From contig JADJRO010000001.1 of NCBI GenBank assembly GCA_016712145.1, positions 2,294,501-2,358,500 on the forward strand: a stretch of 64,000 nucleotides of DNA, read 5' to 3'. Under the pieces are notes generated by a model that worked only from the letters and a program-made list of their open reading frames with translations, ran no database searches and had not been told where the DNA came from. Source of the DNA: Saprospiraceae bacterium (lineage in GTDB: Bacteria; Bacteroidota; Bacteroidia; Chitinophagales; Saprospiraceae). This document shows positions 17,373 to 26,692 of the stretch, one piece after another. Within the stretch, counting starts at the first letter, position 1. Each line of letters starts with the position of its first letter. Both the position numbers and the translations under genes were made by a program.

Positions 17373-20300
17373 TTATTCTACTAAAACAAACCCAGCCCAT
17401 TGATATGGATCCAAGCCTAGTTCGCGCAATTCTTTTTGAGCGGCATGGAATGCATCTGGTATCGTCATTTTTTTCCCGCCTTTATCGGGACCTTCGTCTT
17501 CCAACCACTTCTTATAAAATGTAGTCATCAATAAACTGGTTTGTTTATCGGGTACTTGCCAAAGCGACATGATTAAATATTTTGCTCCTGCAATTTTAAA
17601 TGCTCTTTGCAATCCATAAACGCCTTCGTTTCCTTGGATATCGCCTAAGCCGGTTTCGCAAGCAGATAAGACTACCAACTCGGTGCTTGACAAATTCATT
17701 TGGCTAATTTCATAAGCAGTAAGTATTCCATCTTCTCTGTCTTCCAAAGTTTGTTTTCCTTGCCAGGCTTCATTGCCGCCTGCCATTATTAGTCCTGATC
17801 GAAGCATGGGATGTTCTGACATCTTAAACACAGTTTCTGTTGCTTCAAATTTAGCAATAGGATTTAATGAAGCTGCTTGCGCAGTTCCCTCGCTTGCTGC
17901 ACTGTCTTGCGCCACTCCGCTTTTTGCGGAGTTCGTACGGTCAGGATCAGGAAAAAAATAACCATGAGTAGCAATGTGCAAAATTCTTGGTGAAGGCATA
18001 TTGTTTGTTCCGATTGATTTAAAAGATTCCTCCGTTGCTTGGTTTCCACTTCTAACTATATTCTGCATGCCTGCTTGTTTCGTAATTGCTTCAATGGAGT
18101 TTATTTCCATTTCAGTGCCAATCAAATAGTTCCAACTTCCTCCTCTATTTGTAGTGTCAATAGATCTAAAGTTAACTATATCTCCTTTTCTGTATTTAAG
18201 AATAGTATCGTGAGTTTCTGTTTGGCCAAAAAAACTATCCCGATCAAATTGAATTCCACCATACATTGTAACCACATTATTTTGTTGAACCATTGTTTTA
18301 GGAAACATTAATTGCCTTGGACTATTCAATCGATTCAATTGATACTGGTCAGATAAAATGGTTGTATCATTAATTGGGATGGCATCAAAATTTATTCGAT
18401 GTAATAATCCAGTTGGAGTATAATAAATTTTCTTTATTCCAGTTAATTCACCTTTTAAATTCTTCCAAACCAAGTTATAAATAGTATTCATTGAAATAAC
18501 TTTAATAGGATTAACACCCCGAAAAGCATATAATTGGGTTAAATTATTCTGGCCTTTCTTTGTAGTCATAAGCTCTTCAAGTTGTTTAGATTCAACCAAT
18601 GGGATATATAGAGGCAGCTGATTCCCAGATTTAAGTACCATAGCTGCGTAAATTATACTATCCGTGCCCCTTTTATTTGAATAGTTAAAATGAATAAAGT
18701 CTATAATGGCTTCATCCGGACTCAATAATTTTTGTACTTCTTTCCAACTTATTTGTTGGGTGGAATGATCAAAATCAATATTTAATCGTGCGATTGTTTT
18801 CTCAAGTTCGTTGGATTTTTCTTCCAGCTCTTTAACTCCTTTTCTCAATAAAATAGGTTTAGAATATTCCTTTGCCAACAAATGGCTGTAAGATTTTAAC
18901 AAATTAATCTTCGCGATAGTAATCGAATCAGTGCCAATTAAATGTCTATTATTATTAAAAGCGTTTAATAGGAATCCTTTAAAAAACAAGGAATTATCAA
19001 AACAAGTTGTTGCTATCTTTGTCCTTCCGTTCGTATTGTGTGCAAATGATAATATCAAAGCTTGTTTTGCGGCAAAAGTCAATATAAATTGATTCATTTC
19101 TTGTTCTGAAAGGTGGAATAAGGCATTCATAATATTTTTTCTTATAACTGCAGATGAAATTGAAAATAATGATTCTGACTTTTTAAATTTCCCCATTAAT
19201 TCATAAATCAATCCTAAATTAAACAAGCGATTTGCATAGTTTATATGCTCAGTACCTAGAACTTTTTCTGTAATCTTAATGGATTCCAACTGCAATTTTT
19301 CAGCCAGTTTATAATTTTGCTTCTCAATATATAAACTAGCTAAATGAGATAAGTTTTCAGCGTATGAATAATGTTTCTTTCCTAACTTTTTTTCTACAAT
19401 TTTAATAGCTATTTGATAACATTTTTCTGCTTCTTGCAAAAAACCCAAGCTCATATAATAACTTGCCAATGCAATTTGTGATTTTGAATAGGTAAGACTA
19501 CTATCTCCCTGAGTTTTTAACCAAATATTATTAAGTTCAATTTGCATTTCAATTGCCTTCTGATAATTTCCCTTACGCGATTGAACATCAATTCGATTCT
19601 GCAGTGTAGAACAGTACCATTCATTTTCTTTTCCTAATGTTTTTTCCAGAATTTCAATTGCCTCTAGTAAAAAGATCTCAGCTTTATCATATTTACCCAA
19701 TTGCCTGAACAAGGTTGCGCAATTATTTAAACTGGATGCATAATTTGGATGATTGGTACCTAAAGAGGCTTTTCTTGTATTTAATGCCTCCAAAAACATC
19801 CATTCAGCTTTTTCATAATTTCCCATGATTTGGTACAATCTTGCAATATTATCCTGGATAAGTGCATACGGAGGACTTTGTTCGCCAAATAATAATTTTG
19901 TGCTGCTAAGTGCTTGGAAGTAATAAGTTTCAGCCAATTCAAACTGCGCAATTTCTGTATTTAATGAAGCTAAATTATTTAAAGTAGTTGGATAATGCCT
20001 TTTATCTTTTCCCAAGTGCTTTTCATAAAGCTCTTTAGCCTCCAAGTAGTAAAGTGATGCTTCTTCATATCTACCAACACGCTGATAAAAAGAGCCAATA
20101 TTAATTAGCACAACTGCATAACCATCATTTTCCTTCCCCTCGTACTTTTCCTTGAGTTTTTTCGATTGTAATAAACATTCTTCTCCTTTTACAAGGTCTC
20201 CTGATTCAATATAAACAGCACCTAATGTATTAATTGTTGCGGAATAATAAGGATGATTTTCTCCTAACACTTTGAATTGAATTGCCTTGGCCTCAAACAG

Positions 20301-20579
20301 CCATTTTTCAGCTAATCCATACTCCAATTTTAACTTATAAACGAAAGCACGAAAATAACATACATCTCCATAAGATGCAGATTCCTTTCCAAACCATTTA
20401 ATACTCAAATTTTCAGCTTCGACAATTACATCAAATGCTTCTTTAAACGACCCTTTTTCAGAATAGGCATCACATAATACAAACAGACTATCCAATTTAT
20501 CTAATACTATACTTGTGTCTGACTGGGAACTAATGTAATGGGATATTAGAATTAATACCATTAAGAATTTAAATTTCAT
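17373..20579 (-). CDS. Exported TPR-CHAT caspase-like protease, paralog 3
   Basis: 1068 residues: signal peptide (KFKFLMVLILISHYISSQ), ten TPRs of 42 residues (about 58-480), linker, CHAT domain. Catalytic His872 (HIATHGYFF) and Cys974 (VVLSACETGLGD) are present. Two extra segments distinguish it. After the His there is a 70-base element coding for RTNSAKSGVAQDSAASEG, related to the one in paralog 1. Near the C-terminus an eight-residue insertion (EDEGPDKGGK) is coded by a TCCCG...CGGGA hairpin. Otherwise the end is nearly the same as in paralogs 2, 4 and 5. The TPRs are strongly diverged, so ligand specificity probably differs. The gap to paralog 4 upstream is 101 bp. Confidence 0.9.
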   Translation of the reverse strand: MKFKFLMVLILISHYISSQSDTSIVLDKLDSLFVLCDAYSEKGSFKEAFDVIVEAENLSIKWFGKESASYGDVCYFRAFVYKLKLEYGLAEKWLFEAKAIQFKVLGENHPYYSATINTLGAVYIESGDLVKGEECLLQSKKLKEKYEGKENDGYAVVLINIGSFYQRVGRYEEASLYYLEAKELYEKHLGKDKRHYPTTLNNLASLNTEIAQFELAETYYFQALSSTKLLFGEQSPPYALIQDNIARLYQIMGNYEKAEWMFLEALNTRKASLGTNHPNYASSLNNCATLFRQLGKYDKAEIFLLEAIEILEKTLGKENEWYCSTLQNRIDVQSRKGNYQKAIEMQIELNNIWLKTQGDSSLTYSKSQIALASYYMSLGFLQEAEKCYQIAIKIVEKKLGKKHYSYAENLSHLASLYIEKQNYKLAEKLQLESIKITEKVLGTEHINYANRLFNLGLIYELMGKFKKSESLFSISSAVIRKNIMNALFHLSEQEMNQFILTFAAKQALILSFAHNTNGRTKIATTCFDNSLFFKGFLLNAFNNNRHLIGTDSITIAKINLLKSYSHLLAKEYSKPILLRKGVKELEEKSNELEKTIARLNIDFDHSTQQISWKEVQKLLSPDEAIIDFIHFNYSNKRGTDSIIYAAMVLKSGNQLPLYIPLVESKQLEELMTTKKGQNNLTQLYAFRGVNPIKVISMNTIYNLVWKNLKGELTGIKKIYYTPTGLLHRINFDAIPINDTTILSDQYQLNRLNSPRQLMFPKTMVQQNNVVTMYGGIQFDRDSFFGQTETHDTILKYRKGDIVNFRSIDTTNRGGSWNYLIGTEMEINSIEAITKQAGMQNIVRSGNQATEESFKSIGTNNMPSPRILHIATHGYFFPDPDRTNSAKSGVAQDSAASEGTAQAASLNPIAKFEATETVFKMSEHPMLRSGLIMAGGNEAWQGKQTLEDREDGILTAYEISQMNLSSTELVVLSACETGLGDIQGNEGVYGLQRAFKIAGAKYLIMSLWQVPDKQTSLLMTTFYKKWLEDEGPDKGGKKMTIPDAFHAAQKELRELGLDPYQWAGFVLVE
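17474..17490. repeat. TCCCG...CGGGA hairpin inside CHAT gene 3
   Basis: TCCCG CCTTTAT CGGGA, in frame. It codes for the PDKGG insertion that is absent from paralogs 2, 4 and 5 at the same place. It resembles the hairpins at 4929 and 7174. Confidence 0.5.
17871..17946. repeat. Palindromic element inserted in CHAT gene 3
   Basis: Homologous to 10041-10114 in CHAT gene 1, including the strong hairpin ACTCCGC TTTTT GCGGAGT. It codes for a Ser/Ala-rich loop between the catalytic His and Cys. Confidence 0.55.
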
Positions 20580-20680
20580 AAATAAAATAAATTTACAATG
20601 TTAAAAGGAAGGTATTAAATTGAAAATAATTTCAATTTCTAGTGATTAATAGAAAACCAAATGAAATCAAAAATGAAACT

Positions 20681-23578
20681 TTACTCTACCAATACAAATC
20701 CCGCCCATTGATGTGGATCCAATCCAAGATCCCTCAATTCTTTTTGAGCAGCATGGAATGCATTTGGTATCGTCATTTTAGCTTCTAACCACTTCTTATA
20801 AAATGCAGTCATCAATAAACTGGTTTGTTTATCGGGTACTTGCCATAGCGACATGATTAAATATTTAGCTCCTGCAATTTTAAATGCTCTTTGCAATCCA
20901 TATACGCCTTCATTGCCTTGGATATCTCCCAATCCCGTCTCACATGCAGACAATACGACTAATTCAGTGTTGGATAAATTCATTTGGGAAATTTCGTAAG
21001 CAGTTAAAATTCCATCTTCTCTTCCCTCCAATGCTTGTTTTCCTTGCCATGCAGCATTCCCTCCTGCCAAAATCAAACCGGAACGCAACATAGGATGATC
21101 ACTTATTTTAAATACGCTTTCCTTCTGACTACTGACTGCTGATTGCTGACTATTGATTTTTTGATCGGGGAAAAAGTAGCCGTGGGTTGCAATGTGCAAG
21201 ATTCTTGGTGATGGAGCATTATTTATACCAATATTTTTAAATGCTTCTTCCGTTGCATTTAATCCTTTTTTTAAATTGGTTTTCACTCCTGAATGTTGCA
21301 TGATTGTTTCTATAGCATTGACTTCTCGTTCTGTTCCCGAAAGGTAATTCCAGGATCCTCCTCTTAACGTTGTATCTGTGTTTTGAAAAGACAATTCTCC
21401 TCTTGATCGTGAAACAATCAAGGGTTCATTTGAAATGAAATTAGTATCTCGTTCAAATTGAATTCCACCAAACAAAACAGCATCGTTATTGATATGCTTT
21501 ATTTGATTGGGGATAACCAATTGGCGTGTACTGTTTAATTCAACTAATTGATATCTATCTGCTAATACTTCTGTTTCCGATACGGGAATTGCATTCAAAT
21601 TAATTCTGTGCAATAATCCGCTCGGTGAAAAATAAATCGTTTTAATTTCTCTTAATTCATTTTCTAATGGTTTCCATAAAATATCATACAGTGATTTTTT
21701 AGGAGCATCAATGGCTACTGCCCCACGATCTGATAACGTGTACAAACTATTGACATAATCTGCTCTGCGTTCTGATTTGGAATATAAAAGGGAATCCAAA
21801 GATTTTTCTTCAAAAAGTGGGATAAACTTAGGCTGATCCGATCCAGGTTCAATCAGTAGGGCTGCATACATGATACTATCCATATAACTAGGAAAATTGA
21901 TCTTAAAATGAACAATCTCGATAGCAGCTTCTGCTTTTTTTAAACCATCTTTTACATCCTGCCATTTAACTTGACGGATAGCCTCTGCATAACCCGAAAC
22001 TGAACGGGCAAGTTTTTTTTCTGCAAGGTTGGCTTTTTCTTCCAATTCGGCGATGCCTTTTTTCCCAGCGATTGGCTTTGTGTATTCAACGGAGAGCCGA
22101 CGACGGTAGCTTTTGAGTTGGAGATTCAAGTCTACCATTTCTGCTGAAATAAACGTAGGAGCATTCAGCCGAGTAGCAGCGGCCTGGAGGAAGCCTTTAT
22201 AAAAAAGGGCATAATTATATGCCAAATTAGTCAGAATTCCGGAGTGTGCTTTAATGTTTGGGCGTGCGAATAAATAAGAATTCAATCGGTCTCCGCCTTT
22301 TTGATATTTTATTAAATATTGAGCAAGTTCTTGTTCCGAAAGAAAAGATGTGGCGTTTAAAAATCTGGTTTGCCTCAGGAAAAATGCTTCTTCTAGTAAT
22401 GGTTCCGAGGCTAAATATCGATGTTGTCTTTCATATACACGTGCCAGGTTGTCTAAACTTGCAGTATAATCTGGATGTGCCTTGCCCAACATTTTTTCTC
22501 TGATAGCTTTGGCTTCGAGGTGGAGGGCCACAGCTTTTTCGTAGCTGCCCATTTCATAATAAAGGTTTCCCAGATTGTTAGGGCTTGTTGCATAATCAGG
22601 ATGCTCCTTGCCCAGTGTTTTTTCAATGATAGCTTTGAATTCGAGGTAAAGAGGCTCTGCCTTTTCATAGTTACCCATATCATCGTACAGGACTGCAAGG
22701 TTATTAATGCTTGAGGCATATTCGGAATGTTCCTTTCCGAATACTTTTTCACGGATGTCTTTGGCTTCGATATAAAGAGGCTCGGCTTTTTCAAAGTTGC
22801 CCATATCATGATAAAAGATTGCCAAATATTCCAAGCTTTTGGCATATTCAAAATGTTCCTTTCCAAACACTTTTTCCAGGATGGCTTTGGCTTCAAGAAT
22901 TAGTGGCTCGACTTTTAGATAGTTCCCCATTTCAATGTAAAGACTTGCCAAGTTGTTGAGGCTTGCCGCATAATCTGGATGTTCATTACCCAGCACTTTT
23001 TTTCTAATGGTTTTGGATTCGAGATAGAGTGGCTCTGCCTTTTCGTAGTCACCCAAAGTCCAATACAGGCTTGCAAGATTGTTTATACTTGCGGCATAAT
23101 TGAAATGCTCCTTACCCAATGCTTTTTCCCAGATGGCTTTGGCTTCAAGATAATAGGATTCAGCTTTATCGTAATTGCCCATATCTTTGTTTAAGAGTCC
23201 AAGATTATTCATGGACCAGCCATAAGCGGGGTGTGCCTTGCCAAGCACTTTTTCTCGGATGACTTTGGCTTCTATATAAAATTTTTCGGCTTCTGGGAAA
23301 TCCTTTTTGTTATGCATCACCCTACCCCGACTGAAGGCACAACTACCATACGATGCTGACTCCCTTCCAAGATTTTTTAATGCGATACGTTCAGCTTCAG
23401 AAATGACTTCTAGCGCTTTATCGAAATCTCTTTTACTCGTGTAGTCACGCGATACTCGAATGAGGCTATCTACCTGTTTAATTGCACTAGAATCAATTGC
23501 TTGAGCGGAAAGACGGTCTAATGCCAACAATATTAAAATAAGGTTCGTGTATTTCAAATTTTTACATTCAGAGTGCAA
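20681..23578 (-). CDS. Exported TPR-CHAT caspase-like protease, paralog 4
   Basis: 965 residues, the shortest copy. A signal or anchor segment lies a little further in (TNLILILLALDRLSAQ, about 11-26). Eight TPRs follow (about 65-405) that are unusually alike (NNLASLYxxMGxYEKAEPLYLEAK), down to the DNA level. Then come the linker with YRRRLSVEYTKP and LEEKANLAEKKL and the CHAT domain with His799 (HIATHGYFF) and Cys879 (VVLSACETG). The loop insertion is NSQQSAVSSQK, coded by a TGACTACTGACTGCTGATT repeat. The ending GLDPHQWAGFVLVE differs by one residue from its sisters. The near-identical TPRs suggest recent repeat expansion or homogenisation, giving a regular superhelix unlike the other four. 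Confidence 0.9.
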   Translation of the reverse strand: MHSECKNLKYTNLILILLALDRLSAQAIDSSAIKQVDSLIRVSRDYTSKRDFDKALEVISEAERIALKNLGRESASYGSCAFSRGRVMHNKKDFPEAEKFYIEAKVIREKVLGKAHPAYGWSMNNLGLLNKDMGNYDKAESYYLEAKAIWEKALGKEHFNYAASINNLASLYWTLGDYEKAEPLYLESKTIRKKVLGNEHPDYAASLNNLASLYIEMGNYLKVEPLILEAKAILEKVFGKEHFEYAKSLEYLAIFYHDMGNFEKAEPLYIEAKDIREKVFGKEHSEYASSINNLAVLYDDMGNYEKAEPLYLEFKAIIEKTLGKEHPDYATSPNNLGNLYYEMGSYEKAVALHLEAKAIREKMLGKAHPDYTASLDNLARVYERQHRYLASEPLLEEAFFLRQTRFLNATSFLSEQELAQYLIKYQKGGDRLNSYLFARPNIKAHSGILTNLAYNYALFYKGFLQAAATRLNAPTFISAEMVDLNLQLKSYRRRLSVEYTKPIAGKKGIAELEEKANLAEKKLARSVSGYAEAIRQVKWQDVKDGLKKAEAAIEIVHFKINFPSYMDSIMYAALLIEPGSDQPKFIPLFEEKSLDSLLYSKSERRADYVNSLYTLSDRGAVAIDAPKKSLYDILWKPLENELREIKTIYFSPSGLLHRINLNAIPVSETEVLADRYQLVELNSTRQLVIPNQIKHINNDAVLFGGIQFERDTNFISNEPLIVSRSRGELSFQNTDTTLRGGSWNYLSGTEREVNAIETIMQHSGVKTNLKKGLNATEEAFKNIGINNAPSPRILHIATHGYFFPDQKINSQQSAVSSQKESVFKISDHPMLRSGLILAGGNAAWQGKQALEGREDGILTAYEISQMNLSNTELVVLSACETGLGDIQGNEGVYGLQRAFKIAGAKYLIMSLWQVPDKQTSLLMTAFYKKWLEAKMTIPNAFHAAQKELRDLGLDPHQWAGFVLVE
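21124..21160. repeat. TGACTACTGACT-type repeat inside CHAT gene 4
   Basis: CTGACTACTGACTGCTGATT followed by GCTGACTATTGATTT, in frame in the CHAT loop. This is the least degenerate coding copy of the dispersed repeat. Confidence 0.7.
22440..23330. repeat. 126-bp tandem repeats coding for TPRs in CHAT gene 4
   Basis: About seven units of 126 bases (42 codons) with strong DNA similarity, each containing TTTTTC(T/A) near the LGK codons and a stretch like CTCTGCCTTTTCATAGTTACCCAT. Other paralogs keep the period but much less DNA identity. Confidence 0.75.
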
Positions 23579-23617
23579 TATTATACTTTCTACTTAAAAA
23601 CTACACTACCAAGCCAA

Positions 23618-23662
23618 GTAAAATACAGAATCATAATGAGCGCGGGGAATGAGGATTTAGAA
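23618..23662. repeat. Partial copy of the CHAT 3'-flank repeat
   Basis: AAATACAGAATCATAATGAG then CGCGGGGAATGAGGATTTAG, matching the end of 14001-14097 downstream of CHAT gene 2. Confidence 0.65.
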
Positions 23663-23673
23663 TTATTAATAAA

Positions 23674-26600
23674 TTACTCAACTAACACAAACCCAGCCCA
23701 TTGATACGGATCCAATCCAAGATCCCGCAATTCTTTTTGAGCGGCATGGAATGCATCTGGTATCGTCATTTTCAATTCTAACAATTTCTTGTAAAATGTT
23801 GTCATCAACATGGAGGTTTGCTTATCTGGTACTTGCCACAAACTCATGATGAGATATTTTGCTCCAGCGATCTTAAAAGCACGTTGTAATCCATATACAC
23901 CTTCATTTCCCCGAATATCACCTAATCCGGTTTCACATGCGGATAGCACAACGAGTTCTGTATTCGATAAATTCATCTGAGAAATTTCGTATGCCGTGAG
24001 AATTCCATCTTCTCGTCCTTCCAGTGTTTGTTTTCCTTGCCAGGCTGCGTTGCCTCCTGCAAGTATTAATCCGGAACGAAGCATCGGATGTTCACTCATT
24101 TTAAACACGCTTCCTGTTTGATTATTGAATAGTGACTGCTGACTATTAGTTTTGGGATCTGCAAAGAAATATCCATGCGTTGCGATATGTAGGATTCGAG
24201 GTGAAGGAGTATTGTTTGTCCCAATATTCTTGAAGTTTTCTTCTGTAGCCAGATATCCCTTTTTCAAGTCAACAGTGAATTCATTAGATTGCATGATCTT
24301 TTCAATAGCATTCACTTCTCGTTCTGTACCGGGCAAATAATTCCAACTTCCACCTCTCAATGTAGAATCTACAGAACTAAATGCTAATTCCTCCATTGAA
24401 CGGGATGTAAGCAAATTCTCTTCTGCTTTGATTGTAAAATCCTGTTCAAATTGAATTCCTCCAAATAAAACAGCATCGTTTCGATTATTTTTTATTTGTG
24501 AAGGAATGGCTAATTGCCTCGTACTGTTTATCCCAATTAATTGATACCTGTCTGCTAAAGTCTCTGTTTCAGAAATAGGAACTGCATCCAAATTAATTCT
24601 GTGTAATAAGCCACTTGGAGAGAAATAAATTGTTTTTACATTTGTTAGTTCCTTAACAAGAGGTCTCCAAAGAATATCATAAAGTGTCCTTTTAGATTCT
24701 TCAGGTGCAATTGCACCCCGGTCAAAATGGGTATATAAATTATTAACATGATCAGCCCGACGCAAGGTGTTCGATTGCAATAAAGAATCAAGAGATTCCT
24801 CATAAAATAAAGGTATAAATTCTATTTGTTGGATTCCTGATTTTAGTATTAATGCTATATAAATTATCTTTCCCGATTTATGAGGAAATTGAATTGGTAA
24901 ATGCAAAAACTCAATAGCGACCTCATTTTCAGTAAGTTTAGATTGTATATCTTTCCAAGAAAGTTGTTTGCTTTCAGCTTCGTATTCAGAAATTAAACTT
25001 GATAATTCCTTTTCAGCAGCATTTGCTTTGTCTTCTAATTCCAATAAGTTTGTTCGCTCTGAAATAGGTAAAGAATATTCTGAAGCCAATCGACGACGAT
25101 AGCCTTTTAGTTTCTTATAAATATCTGTAGCCAGCGAATTAGTACTTGCTAAAACATTCATCCTTGAGCTTGCTTTTAATAAAAATCCTTTATAAAATAA
25201 CGCGTTATTGAATACTAATTCAGTTAGTTTATTACAATTTCCACCAGACTCTTTACAGGCTAAAGTATAATTTGCCATATCACTGCCATTCCTTTTATAC
25301 ATGTCTATATATTTGGCAAGTTCCTGTTCTGATAAATATGAAATTGCTGAAGAAACCTGAGCTTGTTCAAGAGAAGCAGCTTCTTCTAAAATCCGTTCTC
25401 CAATTTGATACTCTTTTTTAATTTCATAGACATATGCTAAGGTGTACAAAACATCCAGGTAATGCGGATGTTGCTTTCCTAAAAGTTTTTCCCTTAATTT
25501 TTTTACTTCCAAAGCAAAACTTTCTGCTTTTTCAAATTGACCGTTTGCAAGATAAAAATTTGCAAGATTTCCCAAACTCCAGGCATAATCCGGATGATCC
25601 TTGCCGTGCACTTTTTCATAGATACGCATAGATTCAAGATAACATACTTCTGCTTTATCCATTTGTCTCAAGTCCATATAGGTATTTCCCAAATTATTGA
25701 TAATAAGTGCACATTCTGGATGGACTTTTCCATATACTTTTTCATTTATTTCACGAGCTTCGAGTTCAAGGTTTAGTGCTTTTTCAAAATTACCTTTATA
25801 ATAATATAAATTTGCAAGGCTGGAAACACTGGATGCATAATGAGGATGTTCTATGCCATAAACTTTTTTAAAAATTGTTTTTGCTTCTAAAGCAAATGGT
25901 TCTGCTTTTTCATAATTCCCCATTGCCGTATATAATACTGAAAGGTTGTTAAGACTTTGAGCATATTCAGGATGCTCTTTTCCCAAATTACGTTCGCGAA
26001 TACGTTTCGCTTCTAATCCCAAGGGCTCCGCTTTATTATAGATTCCCATCTGATAATATAAAATTCCGAGATTATTAAGACAGTTTAAGTATAAAGGATG
26101 CTCCATGTTTTTCAATTTAGCTTCAAAAATTTCCTTCGTTTCCAGATACAAGGGTTCTGCCTTCTCATAATTTCCAGAATCCGTATATACCAGACCCAAA
26201 TTCAAAATACTGGCTGCATAATCTACACTGCTTTTTCCAAAGATTTCTTCTCTAATTGCTCTTGACTCCAGATAATACTGTTCTGCTCTATTGTAATTAC
26301 CAGTCATATAGTTAATTACTCCTAGCATATGCAAGTTCATAGCATAATCTGAACTTCCTTTGCCTAATGTATTTTCAAATATTGGTTTGGATTGTAAAAA
26401 CCACTTTTCAGCATCAACAAATTCACTTTTATAATAATAAATTTTGCCCTTGTTTAATAAACAGTTAGCGAAAGAAACAGATGCATTGCTAAATTTACTT
26501 AATGCTAATTTTTCAGCCATTGCATTCAGTTCAAAAGCTTTTTCAAACTCTTGATTTTCTGCAAAATCTATAGACAATTCAAGTAAACTGTCTATCTCTT

Positions 26601-26685
26601 TGATCGCAATGGATTCGCTGCTTTGACCAGATACCAAAAAAGGAATCAATACAATTATATAAGTTAATTGCTTGACCAAATTCAT
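23674..26685 (-). CDS. Exported TPR-CHAT caspase-like protease, paralog 5
   Basis: 1003 residues, first CHAT gene in transcription order. Signal peptide (NLVKQLTYIIVLIPFLVSGQ), nine TPRs (about 60-440), a linker, and a CHAT domain with His837 (HIATHGYFF) and Cys917 (VVLSACETGLGDIRG). The loop insertion is NSQQSLFNNQT, from the TGACTGCTGACTATTAG type of repeat (24119-24153). The start lies only 7 bases after the stop of the M4 metalloprotease gene, so the two are almost certainly co-transcribed. The C-terminal 90 residues are near-identical to paralogs 2 and 4. Whether the CHAT domain activates, or is activated by, the M4 protease is open; the shared operon is the only link seen here. Confidence 0.9.
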   Translation of the reverse strand: MNLVKQLTYIIVLIPFLVSGQSSESIAIKEIDSLLELSIDFAENQEFEKAFELNAMAEKLALSKFSNASVSFANCLLNKGKIYYYKSEFVDAEKWFLQSKPIFENTLGKGSSDYAMNLHMLGVINYMTGNYNRAEQYYLESRAIREEIFGKSSVDYAASILNLGLVYTDSGNYEKAEPLYLETKEIFEAKLKNMEHPLYLNCLNNLGILYYQMGIYNKAEPLGLEAKRIRERNLGKEHPEYAQSLNNLSVLYTAMGNYEKAEPFALEAKTIFKKVYGIEHPHYASSVSSLANLYYYKGNFEKALNLELEAREINEKVYGKVHPECALIINNLGNTYMDLRQMDKAEVCYLESMRIYEKVHGKDHPDYAWSLGNLANFYLANGQFEKAESFALEVKKLREKLLGKQHPHYLDVLYTLAYVYEIKKEYQIGERILEEAASLEQAQVSSAISYLSEQELAKYIDMYKRNGSDMANYTLACKESGGNCNKLTELVFNNALFYKGFLLKASSRMNVLASTNSLATDIYKKLKGYRRRLASEYSLPISERTNLLELEDKANAAEKELSSLISEYEAESKQLSWKDIQSKLTENEVAIEFLHLPIQFPHKSGKIIYIALILKSGIQQIEFIPLFYEESLDSLLQSNTLRRADHVNNLYTHFDRGAIAPEESKRTLYDILWRPLVKELTNVKTIYFSPSGLLHRINLDAVPISETETLADRYQLIGINSTRQLAIPSQIKNNRNDAVLFGGIQFEQDFTIKAEENLLTSRSMEELAFSSVDSTLRGGSWNYLPGTEREVNAIEKIMQSNEFTVDLKKGYLATEENFKNIGTNNTPSPRILHIATHGYFFADPKTNSQQSLFNNQTGSVFKMSEHPMLRSGLILAGGNAAWQGKQTLEGREDGILTAYEISQMNLSNTELVVLSACETGLGDIRGNEGVYGLQRAFKIAGAKYLIMSLWQVPDKQTSMLMTTFYKKLLELKMTIPDAFHAAQKELRDLGLDPYQWAGFVLVE
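24119..24153. repeat. TGACTGCTGACTATTAG-type repeat inside CHAT gene 5
   Basis: GATTATTGAATAGTGACTGC then TGACTATTAGTTTTG, in frame at the same loop position as in CHAT genes 2 and 4. Confidence 0.6.
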
Positions 26686-26692
26686 AAAAATT

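Noticed and set aside
9545..26685. CHAT array as a type III-E (Craspase) system
   Set aside because: No CRISPR array, no gRAMP/Cas7-11 and no Cas1/2 in the window; the signal peptides also argue against it.
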